Shown: in pieces, positions 22,301 through 33,305 of the stretch | Layout: each line of letters begins with the position of its first letter | How positions within the stretch are numbered: position 1 is the first letter of the stretch | Source of the DNA: Polydactylus sextarius | Lineage: Eukaryota > Chordata > Actinopteri > Polynemidae | Direction: 5' to 3' | NCBI GenBank assembly: GCA_016801845.1 | Contig: CM028910.1 | Coordinates: forward strand, 17,948,629 to 18,012,628 | DNA: 64,000 bases | Program-made: the position numbers and the translations under genes | Notes under the pieces: generated by a model | What the model was told of the DNA's origin: nothing | Seen by the model: the letters and a program-made list of their open reading frames with translations, nothing else | Databases searched by the model: none

Positions 22301-25300
22301 GAGACTTCTAGAGATAGATTATTAATATTGTATTGTAATATTCAGGTTACAGGGCCTGTTGATGTAAAAAAATACCTCTGACAGAATATTGCTGTGGGCA
22401 ATAATTGTTTTACATCTTCTGCAGTAATAATCCTTGTGATGCGTTCATGTTTTCATGTTGCACATATGCCTTTGTCCAGCGTGGTGAATCCACAGAGAAC
22501 ATACAGGAGTTTCATAGGCAGCGTCTCCGCGTGCAGCAGCATCTGGAGCAGAAGCAGCAGCAGCGGCAGCTTTACCAGCAGATGTTGCTGGAAGGAGGAG
22601 TGAAGCCGCAGGATGGAGCCCAACACAGTCTCACCGAGACCTTCCTCAGCAGGCGAGGACGTCATATTAAAAGATTCAGCATCTATGCTTTAATAAATGT
22701 AATGTGATCTCAGTGCCTGAATGGATATCGTCTTTCTACAGATCCATTCAGAAGTTGGAGGAGATGAATGTGGGCATCGATCACAGAGGAGACGAGGTGA
22801 TGACACATCTGGGTCAGCAGTGGAACGGACTTACTAACAACAGCCCCTTTAGCCCCAAGACTACCAGCACCCGCCACACTCCAGATGCAGGTTTACAGAG
22901 GGACAAGCCCGGAGCCGTGAGCAGCAGCACACCATTAAGGACCGGAGGCCATGGTTTGCCCTCCCTCAGCGAGTCTCCAGTTCCTGTCAGTCATAGGTAA
23001 GAGCCCGGCAAATATGTCGTTATCAACCAACATCAGCTTTGAGCCCTTTGTGATAGAGACCTATGACATCTGTCAGTTTTTTGTGAAAGGTTATATTGTT
23101 TAACAATGAATCTGTGTATTTGTATGTGTGCATCGTGAATGCCAGTGCTGAGAGGATCAAAGCGTCGTGTCCCTCAGTGCAAGATGAATCTGGCTGCTCT
23201 GCGACACGTAACTCACAGGAGGTAAAAACCTCAGCTCAGTCTTGCACTGGTTTATTTTAATGGCTCCATTTTGTTCTACATTTTAAATCTTCTGTGTAAT
23301 CTTGAGTGTAACCTGTCTTTATAAGATTTTTTTCTTTTTATCTGATCTTCCACAGCCAGGGAAGACCAAGACACAGTTTGTTAAGGTCAACCAGCTCGAG
23401 GACACACAGGCAGTACGTGCAGTGGCGTTCCACCCCTCAGGAACGCTCTACGCCGTTGGCTCGAACTCAAAAACCCTGAGAGTGTGTGCCTATCCAGAAA
23501 CACTGTCCACCAGGTGGGAGCAATGCACACCATGGCTCATTCATTCATCGTTGTCTTTCTAATTCTATGACAGATGCTGCATGTTTAGGGTTATTGTCAC
23601 ACTAGACGATTAGAATCTGGGATGGTTCATATTTGGTAAGATAGTCATCACACATTCAGCTGAATCCACTTTCCCCCTTTCCCTTATGTTGAAACATCGA
23701 GCCACACTGACAAACTGCGTGAATGCAAGGTCAGAATAAGGTTCAGGTTTATTGCTTCTGAACACAATAAACTATGAGTTACTAATTCTTGTACTTGAGG
23801 ACGGTTGTTAGAGGAAGTGGAAAGGAAAAACTAGCATGCAGACACTGATTCTTCAGATGGAAAAAAAAATGACTTGGATCACAACAAGGAGTGAAAACAT
23901 GGTCTTGTGAGCTCAATTTCTTTCCTAAACATTTCAACAGTTCCCATTAACCCCAAGAGTGACAAACCAGTTTGTCATTTTCCACACCCTTTTAAACTCC
24001 ACCACCTTCTCTCTGTAGCCAATCAGGGAAGATCTCAGGCATTAGCGTCATTTTGACCCAGGTGACTTCCATCTTCCCCTGATTGGAGATGCAGGTTACT
24101 AATTAACACAATTACCATTTCGGGGGATGCACATTAGAGTTAGAGTTAAATTAAAATTAAAACATACATATTGTTAGCAAAACTGACCAACAAATAAACA
24201 CTCCCTCGAGAATTACATGAGAGAATTAAAGTCCCACCACAAGAACTATGTGAGCGGAAAACACTCTAATGCAAGTAATTGTTTTACAAACATCTAAATA
24301 AAAGTGTGGGTGGAGTGTGAACCTTCCTCTCAATCACACCAACATTACATTCATTGTCAATACATACATTGTATTTTAGAATATTTGACTTCCTGAACAG
24401 TTTTGACCTCATCTCTGTTTGTCCAGTGGTTCTGGTGCAGTTAAACAACCGGTCGTGCGCTTTAGGAGGAACAAACACCACAAGGGCTCAATCTACTGCG
24501 TCGCCTGGAGTCACTGTGGACAACTACTGGCCACTGGCTCAAATGATAAATATGTTAAAGTCCTTCCTTTCAGTGCAGACAGCTGCAACGCCACAGGTAC
24601 GGTTTTATGCGTTTTACTTGAGCTTCTAAAAACAAAGAACAAGAAAAAATACAGGCTGAGTTTGATATTGAGTTGGTTCTTATTTCTGTGTGTTTGTGAT
24701 TCAGGCCCCGATCTGGAGTTCAGCATGCACGACGGTACCATCAGGGATTTGGCCTTCTTGGAGGGACCTGAGAGTGGAGGATCCATCTTGATCAGCGCTG
24801 GGGCTGGAGATTGCAACATCTACACCACTGATTGTCAAAGAGGACAAGGCCTTCATGCCCTTAGTGGACACACTGGTACACTAAAGAAATAATCCTGAGG
24901 GTTTACGGATATGACGCAACTGCTTGTAAACGCAACTTAAAAAAAGGTAAAGATGTCACATGTTTAAGACTTCACTTTTTTGTTTGAATAGGTCACATTT
25001 TGACTCTGTACACATGGGGAGGGTGGATGATCGCCTCTGGCTCACAGGACAAGACGGTGCGTTTCTGGGACCTGCGGGTCCCCAGCTGTGTCCGGGTGGT
25101 CGGTACAACTCTGCACGGCTCAGGTGAGTCACATCAGAGCTGATGCTTCATGAAGAAACACTGTATAAACAACAGTTACTAAAGTATACATCTGAACTTT
25201 GATTTTTGTCTTTCTCTCTCTCACATACATAAAGGAAGTGCAGTTGCGTCAGTGGCGGTGGATCCCAGCGGCCGCCTGCTTGCCACCGGTCAGGAGGACA

Positions 25301-25741
25301 GTAGCTGTATGCTGTACGACATTAAAGGAGGTCGCATCGTGCAGACGTACCGCCCCCATGGCAGCGACATTCGCTCGGTGCGCTTCTCACCGGGAGCACA
25401 TCATCTTCTGACGGGTTCCTATGACAACAAAATTATCATCAGTGACCTGCAAGGTAGCAACACTGTCATGGAGAGACAAGGACAAAAACACGCATGCTAA
25501 TTAATTTCTGATAAAATTCAGTTTGAAAAGGTTAATTCATGCTGTCAAAACTCACTTTATGTTTGTCATGTATGCTTTTTCTGTCTTTCTGACCCCAGGT
25601 GACTTAACTAAGCCCCTCCCTCAGACTGTGGCAGGGGAACACTGGGACAAGGTGATCCAGTGTAGGTGGCATCCTCATGATCGGACCTTCCTCTCCTCCT
25701 CTGCGGACCGAACTGTCGTCCTCTGGGCTCCAGGCCCCTGA
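18264..25741 (+). CDS. wdr47: WD repeat-containing protein 47 (nemitin), 15 coding exons, complete
   Basis: A microtubule-associated WD40 protein; in mammals it acts in neuronal development and in the ciliary central apparatus. Exons: 18264-18421, 18660-18743, 19108-19192, 19369-19677, 19830-20269, 21525-21621, 22480-22652, 22742-22996, 23146-23221, 23356-23513, 24427-24596, 24705-24875, 24992-25123, 25235-25453, 25599-25741. Together 2670 nt, 889 residues (the human protein is about 919). The N-terminus MTAEETINIKEAEVIKLIL with FLNSRKLHISMLALEKESG is the LisH motif (about 10-42), followed by CTLH. The middle is a low-complexity linker with a Gln-rich coil (QQHLEQKQQQRQLYQQ). From about residue 570 a WD40 propeller follows, with GSNSKTLRV, ATGSNDKYVKV, GSQDKTVRFWD, ATGQEDSS and SSSADRTVVLW blades. 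The start ATG opens the family's conserved N-terminus. The intron after 22652 has a GC donor. The a/b paralogue is undetermined. Confidence 0.95.
19323..19354. repeat. T32 homopolymer beside a splice acceptor
   Basis: Thirty-two consecutive T form part of the polypyrimidine tract of the wdr47 acceptor at 19367-19368. Confidence 0.9.
20270..21524 (+). other. wdr47 intron between exons ending 20269 and starting 21525
   Basis: Both splice sites fit in phase 2. An open stretch of 208 nt (20861-21068) lies inside but does not fit as an exon because its phases do not match its neighbours. Otherwise AT-rich, with no element recognised. Confidence 0.75.
21622..22479 (+). other. wdr47 intron with (GT)n repeat
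   Basis: Phase-0 intron. It holds a (GT)n tract at about 22087-22109 followed by GA-rich sequence, and a G run at about 21940-21947. Confidence 0.8.
22087..22109. repeat. (GT)n microsatellite
   Basis: About 11 GT units followed by a GA run, inside a wdr47 intron. Confidence 0.95.
23514..24426 (+). other. wdr47 intron in the WD40 region
   Basis: Phase-2 intron, GTGGGA to GTCCAG. AT-rich, no exon, RNA or repeat recognised. Confidence 0.8.
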
Positions 25742-27215
25742 GAGTCCAATAGGAAAACACTCCTCAACAACAACAACAACAACAGAAGCAGCAGCAAGCA
25801 CAAGAACTAAACGTCTACTTACATCTCAGCATGTACCTACACGTACCTCTGGAGTGTGCGTACGTGTGTTTGTGTGCATACATATCATGAGCATCAAGCT
25901 GTTTCTGTGTTGCTGGTTTAAAGTTAACACTAGTGTGTGTGTTGTGTGTGTATATTGTGTGACTGATACATTTTTGGAGGCAGAAAACCCTTTCACTTTA
26001 AATATGACCATCCATACTTGTTTGGGTGTTTGAATACTACTGCATATGTCTTTGTGAGTATGTGCTCGTGTGTGTGTGTGTGTGTACAAGCCAACATGGC
26101 ATTCTGAAAATACGCACGTCTGTATTTGGTTTTGCAGTTTTAGTGTAATTAAAGTGAAATTAAAGAAAAATGGCAACATTTAACAAGTACAAAGAGGAAT
26201 CAAGAATCTCTCAGTGACTATTTGGATTTCAAGTGAAGTTAATTACTTCATTATACGGTCTGTGTGTGAGTCTGTGTGTTTGCTTAACACCTTTCTGCTT
26301 TTGGCTTTGTAAGTAGAGCATAAAGATGAATTTGCTAAGATGTAGCTAAAATATAGAGATGACTGATAATGCTGATGCCTGTATGGAAAGGCATGAGTAC
26401 ATTCACTGCAAGCACACTTTCTAATTAGTTATTTTCTCCAAATGCCAAACGCCACCATAGTCAGAGCTCAAAGGTCACTTTAGAAGCCACGTTTGTTTAT
26501 GCATATCATGATGTGCCTTTTTGTAACATTTGTAGAGATTTTTTGGATGTACAAATCAAATTATTTATTTATTTATTTATTTGCAGCTTTATCTTTTTTT
26601 TCCATTTGCCTTGTCACATTTACATTTTTGTAATGGCACTGAAATGCAGACAATGATCATCCACTGGACATTTGTGCACATCTACATTTATTCCCAGGGT
26701 ACCAGTTTGGAATTTGAGGGCTCAGCGAACTAATTTTTTAACATAATTTCAAACTAAATACATACATTTTCAATTTCAGTACATGTTGGGAATATATTGC
26801 AGTGAGACTGGGTCTCAGGATGACAGCTGTCTGCTTTACATGATGATCAAAGAAAAATGTTGACAGGCTGACGTTAATGAAATGGCGATGATGCACTTTA
26901 AGGCGGGAACGCTGTTAGACTGCACAGAGTGAAATGACAAATCCTCGTCACATTTTTAGCTTTTAAATAGAAGTATCTCATTTTAGCTTAGTACCCACGC
27001 AGAAAGATGATGCATGTGAGAGACAGACGGTTCGAGAGAGGATGAGTCATGGTTTAGTGTCATAGTCCACCTGTGTGGTTTTAAAACAAAGTTTGTGCTC
27101 ACACGTGTAGTGATGGGGTCAGTGAGATTCAAAATGTTAAAAAATAATAAAATATTGTCCGTCTGATAGCATGTCACTCTTGTTTTTTGAATGAATAAAG
27201 GTATTTTTAAGTTAC
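25742..27215 (+). other. wdr47: wdr47 3' UTR
   Basis: Runs from the stop codon to the AATAAA at 27194-27199. It contains a CAA-type repeat just after the stop, GT-rich microsatellites (about 25935-25955 and 26067-26085) and an AU-rich element at 26561-26582. Confidence 0.6.
26561..26582 (+). promoter_or_regulatory. AU-rich element in the wdr47 3' UTR
   Basis: Five tandem overlapping ATTTA pentamers, the class II ARE pattern recognised by mRNA-decay or stabilising proteins. Its function here is inferred from the pattern only. Confidence 0.5.
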
Positions 27216-28440
27216 ACTTTGGAGTCATCGCGCTGTTTTTGAGTATTTCATCAAATGGAATGTAAAGAGTTTGAAAAATTCAGTGTTTTATCACATCACA
27301 TCACATATTTTTTTAGTGCTACAGACACACACACTCACACAGGCCTCCAGGTGCACAAAGGTCTGTGCACACAACAGACATGCAAAGCACAGGATGCACA
27401 AATGTTAAGTGAAGAAGCATAATAAGAAGAAACATAGCGGTTGATGAAGAGTAAGAGTTTAGACAAACAGAGGTTATGATGATGGTGATGATGTTGGTAA
27501 CTGCAGAGAACAGAGCAAGAGGGGGATTTTCCATCACTCACATGCTGCACTCGATCATTCCCTCTATTGTGAGGTGGACAATGAGCGCCAGAGGTTCAGG
27601 GTTTAAAAAGGAAATGCACCCAGTTGGAGTCAGCGACCCTGAAGAGACGCCAGCGACCCCAAAGAGACACCAGCCTGCCCAGAGGTATCAGGAAAAACCA
27701 AACTTGGAATTAAACAGAACTTGCATTTACCTGCATTTACTGCACTGCCCAGAAGATGCTGCTTTCTTTGAGGGTTTAAAAAGAGACATATCGACAACTA
27801 AACATGTTTTTGGAGACAAGAAGAACCATGAAGGCACAGGAGAGAAGAAGTGGAGCTTCATCTGAACTTCTCTTAAGATGGATTTAAATTTGCTTTGCTT
27901 GACAAAAAGGACAACCATAATGTCAGAGATGCAGTTAGGATGCAGATGCATTGGTCTGATTTGATATTTGGTGCTGCAGTGAGAAGTACAGGAGTTTAAA
28001 TCAGTGTATGAAATGACTGGTGAGCTGGCTGAGTGACAGTGCTGACAGTTCAGTTGTTCAGTACTGGAAGATTAGTTTCGTGGTGCGTGGAAGGGAATTA
28101 GTGCCGAACAATGGCACTGAACTGCCGGATAGGCAAACTTATTGTCAAACAGTGGTTTGGGTCAAGTGCTTTGCTGGCTATGACTAATTTGACAGCAGTT
28201 TTTTTTTTTAAGAATGACTCTTGACTTGTTTGCCCTTTGTATTATAATTCTTCAACTTGTAATATTTCTAAAACAAAATCCTTTTTTAAAAGGGATCAAG
28301 AATCCTTTATTTTCGTGGTGGACATCTTGTTTTAAAGTGTTTAATACTTTATCAGTGAGCACATTCATAAATACTCAAGAACTCAACAGGTTTGCAAGCA
28401 ACTTTGATTCTCTCTTAAAGTCTCTGTCTTCTCTGACCAG
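27216..28440 (+). other. Spacer and presumed lim2 upstream region
   Basis: It ends in a clear acceptor (CTGACCAG, 28433-28440) just before the lim2 start, which implies a non-coding lim2 first exon somewhere upstream. I could not place that exon or the promoter. A MARE half-site-like TGCTGAC is at 28040-28046. The 129-codon open stretch at 27476-27865 looks like chance: low complexity and no splice or family support. Confidence 0.5.
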
Positions 28441-28485
28441 GTGCTGAGTGTTTAGGAGGACAGCAGTTCCCCCATCTTCTCCACG

Positions 28486-29676
28486 ATGATGTACACTTTC
28501 GCAGGAGGAGGCACACTCTGCGGCCTCGCCGCCCTTGTGCTCCTCATCGTTTCTACAGCAACAGACTTTTGGATGCAGTATCGATACTCGGGGAGCTCAG
28601 CCAATCAGGGGCTTTGGAGATTCTGCATCAATCGTAAATGCCACACCCACACTATGACTGTAGGTGAGTCCTTCAGGAGCAGGGACAAGTTCCCTGAGGT
28701 TCCCATCAGTGCCACTTTGTTTATGACACATATTATCCTCGTAGATTAATTATATAGGCATCTGCTGATGTATATGTGACCCTTACCTTTCTGTATGCAG
28801 CCTTTTGGGATGCCACGCGTGCCTTCATGATACTGGCGGTGCTGAGCTGTTTTGCTGGTGTGTTGCTCGGCCTCAGCGCCTTCACCAATGGCACCAAGAA
28901 CAGGAGGGTTCGCACAGGCGGCATCGCCTTGGTCCTGTCAGGTAACACAGTGAATGTCACAGTGGTCAGAGGGACCGTCCATCAGTTTATTGTCTTATCT
29001 TTTAAAGTGAATTCAAAAGTCAAATCCAGAAATGATAATCTTGTTAGAAGTAGTTTCTTCTACATCTCTACAACAGGGTTTGGAGTTTAGTTTAAAACTT
29101 GTAGATCAGAATGTCATCCATTATAAAACACTGTACGTTACACTGAAGTTAATAAATAACATATTCTAAAATACAGAAAGACTCAAGAAATGTGCAATTT
29201 TTTTTTTTTTTTATCTTAACAGTCTGTTTTCATATTTAACTTGGGGAAACTTTGCCTCCTATAATTATCTGTTCTCAGGTTTCCTTGCTCTGCTGGCATT
29301 GGCAATTTACACCGGAGTGACTGTCACTTTCTTTGGCAAACGCTTCATGGACTGGCGCTTTTCCTGGTCCTACATCATTGGCTGGGTCGCCATCATTCTG
29401 GCTTTTGCAGCCGGTATTTAATATATTTTCTTAATTCTTAATTTCAGGATTAAAGTCATGTTCATTGTGAGTGAATTTCAAGGAATCACTCATAATATAA
29501 AATTACTTTTTTGAAGAAGAAGAAGCATGCCAAGAGTTAAACTTAATTTGAGGATTCATTTATATGATTTTTTATTTTTATTTTTTTCAAAATAATTGTT
29601 TTTAGGCGTGTTTCAGCTGTGTGCTTACCAGAGGACCATTGGAGAACCTGCTCCCTCAAATAACCAGGACACCTGA
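28486..29676 (+). CDS. lim2: Lens fibre membrane intrinsic protein LIM2/MP20, complete
   Basis: A four-pass membrane protein of the PMP22/EMP/MP20/claudin family, abundant in lens fibre cells and linked to cell adhesion and lens clarity. Exons: 28486-28663, 28801-28941, 29279-29413, 29606-29676. Counting from the second ATG (28489), the product is 173 residues, the human length. Two adjacent ATGs (28486, 28489) open the exon; the family N-terminus (MYxFxGGG) points to the second. TM1 covers about residues 4-26. The first outer loop holds the family signature GLWRFC (41-46) with a second Cys at 51. TM2 follows TRAFMIL, TM3 contains LALAIYTGVTV, and TM4 lies in FSWSYIIGWVAIIL. The tail is short and polar. 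All internal introns are phase 1. Fish carry several lim2-like genes, and which copy this is cannot be settled here. Confidence 0.93.
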
Positions 29677-29775
29677 ACGAGATGAACACACTGATTAGCT
29701 CCTAGGACCTTTCCTGTGCATGTTGCAGCTGCTGTTGAGTATCTAGAATGGAATAAATAAAAATCATAGACTCTA
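29677..29775 (+). other. lim2: lim2 3' UTR
   Basis: Short UTR with AATAAA at 29752-29757, followed by TG-rich sequence (ctagtgtggtttc). Confidence 0.7.
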
Positions 29776-30201
29776 GTGTGGTTTCATTTCTTTTTTTTTA
29801 AGTCTTTACCACAACATTTTAGCTTTGATCAGCCAAAACATTTTGGTTTTAATAGCGGTTGTAGGTGAAGTAATGTATATTGTAAGATGGACGTTCTCAT
29901 ACATTGTCATACACGGGGCTGCAAGACACTAGGACCCTTGAAAAATAAATAGCTCGGCCCCTGATGATTCTGTACCAAGAATATTTAGATACTGAAGAAA
30001 CAACTGAGACTGAGAAACATTTCTACATAATACTACTTTTAATTTGACTCAGTAACAATCAGTGTTTCTTGTTAAAGAATGTGACAGCCTGCTGTATCAG
30101 TTGGTGGATGGTGAGTGGCACCATTATTAAAATATCTGATCTCTAAATGTAGTGAGTAGTTTTCTCCTATAAGGTCTGCGTGGATCTGTGTGGTAGTTTC
30201 T

Positions 30202-30217
30202 CCACTAGGTGGTGCTC
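30202..30217 (+). promoter_or_regulatory. CTCF-like motif
   Basis: CCACTAGGTGGTGCTC matches the CTCF core CCASYAGRKGGCRS at all but one or two positions. Occupancy is not known. Confidence 0.35.
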
Positions 30218-31216
30218 TTGAGCCACAACACACCACTGCAGTAGGATGAGGACTGTCTCACCACTGTGTGGTGTTAGGTCTGGTCACGTGAGTTTAGGTG
30301 AAATGAAACCAGACCAACTTGCTGAAAATGGACTCTGTGTGGCCGTTGAACACTGCACACCTGTTTTTCACACCACCTCCATGCACACCACTCAAGAATA
30401 ATGGATCAAATAACCCAAAACCATGAAAAACAGCAGTAGCATATAAAACAACTTGTCCTGATGGTGAATGAATTAAACGGTAATATTAAGTCATTTCAGA
30501 TATGCAATATAAACACATGTGAAGAGTAAATAGAAAATCTAGAAATTTTACTTTCAGTTCAGGACTCGAAATCTAATCAAAAAGTTTTGTGGATGAGATA
30601 CAAATGTCTTTCAGAAAACCTATAGCAAATCAGTTTTCTTTGGACTTTGATATCGGATATACTTACAGATTACATAGTTTTATGGTAGTAATAATACAAC
30701 AATAAAATATCCAAAGTCTATTTGATGTATCAATTCGAACATTCACACACCCAGCAGGCTGTGGGTCAATATATCTAGTGCACATTCAGCAGTTTGACTG
30801 TTGACAGACAACTTTCTTAAGATCAAATGAATAAGATGCAAGTGGCTGATAAGTTGAAATGAGCAGTTTATGTCCAATGAATGTTTTGACTTATTTCCTC
30901 TTAACTTGTTACTCACACAACATATTTGATAAAGTACATTTCACAAGAAGCAGTAAAGGCCAAATACACAAAATATTATTTACTTTGCAACATTTGATTT
31001 ATTTTGAACAATAGCAAAGCCATCTCACAGAGACTACTTTGAATTACACAGAATGCAAATAAATACATATGGGACCGTAGTAGAATTAAGGACATGAACA
31101 ACTGATACAAAATTATTTACAACACTTTGAATAGTGCAAAACCACACAAATACTGTCCTCATCTTTGAAATTCTTGCATGGAGTCCATTGGAGGACAGTG
31201 AATGTGTGTGTGTGTG

Positions 31217-31231
31217 CTGCCCCCTGGTGGG
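31217..31231 (-). promoter_or_regulatory. CTCF-like motif, reverse orientation
   Basis: CTGCCCCCTGGTGGG matches the reverse complement of the CTCF core closely. It lies downstream of and opposite to the motif at 30202. Confidence 0.4.
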
Positions 31232-31660
31232 AGGTTATAAGAACTGACAGTACTGTATATTGCATGTTGACAAAAACCTTTATGGAGACGTCATGAATGT
31301 GATTCTCCTGAAACAAGGATGTAGCCAAAGAAAATCCATCTGCTACACTGAGTCAAGGAGAGCCATCCACGATAAGGGTGATGTGAACCCATTGAGATGT
31401 GGTATGGATATGCATTGTTAAGTCAACTGAAAAGAGTCACAAGAGTAGGGAAGAAAATAAAGATTCTGAAAAGGTCAATACAGTTATAATTGTTTAGCGA
31501 AGTCAAGTCAATATCAATGAAAAGATGTGTTCTTTCTCAAAAGGAAGAGAAACCACCCAAGCCAAGATGTATAGAACGTGAACCCCGTCATGAGCACTAA
31601 ACATCGCAATGAAAAAGGAAAAAGATGAAAGAAACCTAAAACCACGTGGCAGGTAGTGCC

Positions 31661-33305
31661 CACCACCCCTGAGTGAAACATTTATTTGTTTTTTTTCGTT
31701 TTGTTTTGTTTTTTTAAAAGGTCTTAGCACCGTCAGATACCACAGAACGCCAGCTTGCCATTTCTACTCAATCCAACAGTGTTATGGATTGTGACAGGCA
31801 CAACACATTTTTAAAGTGCGCTCGCTCACTTGAGCCTTTTCTTTCACTCACATCTTTTTTTTCCTCATTACACAATTTCTTCCCCTCAAAAAAAAAAAAA
31901 AAAAAAAAACACAAAACAAAACAAACGTCAAGCTCCATTTAAAAACAGCACACAAAGATAAATTACTTTTTTTTTTTTGCCATGCATAATAATTTGTTGC
32001 ATATTGAAATTTCTTTTTGGGACCACTTCTTTTTGCTGATGAAAATTTGGGACCTTACAGCAAGTATGGTTTGTTAGTTCTCCTCTCTGGTTTAATGAGA
32101 GTGAGAACACTATACAGTATCAGTCAAGTGCCGATTTCGCAGACACATGCATGAACATTAGAAATAAATTATCGGTGCTACTTTAAATAACCTGAAAATT
32201 CTAGAAATGCCACTCGGTCCTTAGTGGACCCGTCAGAGGTTTGTACTTTGACACAACGTGGTCATTTTTTTTTTCTGGCATACATCAACAGATATCTGTA
32301 CCAGACAAATTATAAGTCTACTTTTTGAAAAAGCCATACACAAAACATACCGACACCTCTGAGACAACCTCCTCAAGTCCTACTTTACTAAATATTTGTG
32401 CATTGATGATGCAAATCTCCAGTGGAGACTGGAGAGAGAAAAACCTCTGAGTGTTGATCATTAAATACCTTTAAATCATGCCAAAGATGAGGAAAGTAAT
32501 ACTGCAATCATTACTGATTGGAGAAAGAGAGAAAGGATAAAGACCATCAGGAGATTATCACGCCTCCACTGGTTGATCTGAATTAGATTTCCAGTATCAT
32601 CATTTCAACCCACAGCTGATTAGGAAGATACGAGCCATTTGAAAAGAAGTACCCTTAGGTTAACAGAGCGACAAGTTTGTATATACTGCTGATGGAAAGG
32701 TAAATAAGAAATAGAAAATCAGTTAGAACTGATCTCTGTGCACTCATGCAATAGATGTACACTGTGTGCATCTTTGGCTATGCATAGCACTATGTCTCCT
32801 GTGTTGAGGTGCAATAATAAGCCCTACAGCAGGCTAATACTGATCGGTATAGCCCCGTTCAGACTGCATGCTCAGGGGGAGAAGAGGATGTATGAAGGAC
32901 AATGGGCAACACAAGTTCACAGACATGGAACAGTTTCCGTCAGCAAAGTGCCGTCAACTTGGCTAGTGTGGCACCTTACTGATTTAGAGCCGTTGGGCTT
33001 TGGTTTGGATGACAGACACGCTGCAACCAGGCAGTGTGTGTATGCGGTTTGGCTCGGCTCTGTGTGACTAGGTCGTGGCGCGTCTTTTCGTTTACTGAAC
33101 TAGGAGGAAAAGTATAGCCCTTCAAGTTAACAAGTTGTCTTATAAAATTGCACAGGTTGGTCACTCTTCCTCAAGCCGTTAGCACAGGCCGCGCGGGGAG
33201 CACAGTCTTGAGTACATTTCAGTTCCCATTTTAGGCTCCGCTGGGAAGAGGCCGAAATAATCCTCCAGTCACGAGTCAACCAATCTCTCCTTCAGTCTCC
33301 AAGTG
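31661..33305 (-). other. gramd2b: 3' UTR of the GRAM-domain gene (extent uncertain)
   Basis: Follows the stop codon at 33306-33308 on the minus strand. A poly(A) signal AATAAA (plus-strand TTTATT at 31681-31686) is followed on the minus strand by a G/T-rich GGGGTGGTGGG. The region contains A/T tracts (about 31890-31908) but no coding pattern. A more distal end near 31000 is possible. Confidence 0.45.

Larger units (their letters stand above)
29776..31660. other. Spacer between convergent lim2 and GRAM-domain gene
   Basis: No coding sequence is recognised. It contains two CTCF-like motifs in opposing orientation (30202-30217 and 31217-31231). The rest is AT-rich. Some of the right part may be 3' UTR of the minus-strand gene if a distal poly(A) signal (TTTATT on the plus strand at 30998-31003) is used. 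Confidence 0.5.

Noticed and set aside
27476..27865. 129-codon open frame upstream of lim2
   Set aside because: Starts with a low-complexity Met/Val run, has no family resemblance and no codon pattern like the neighbouring genes.
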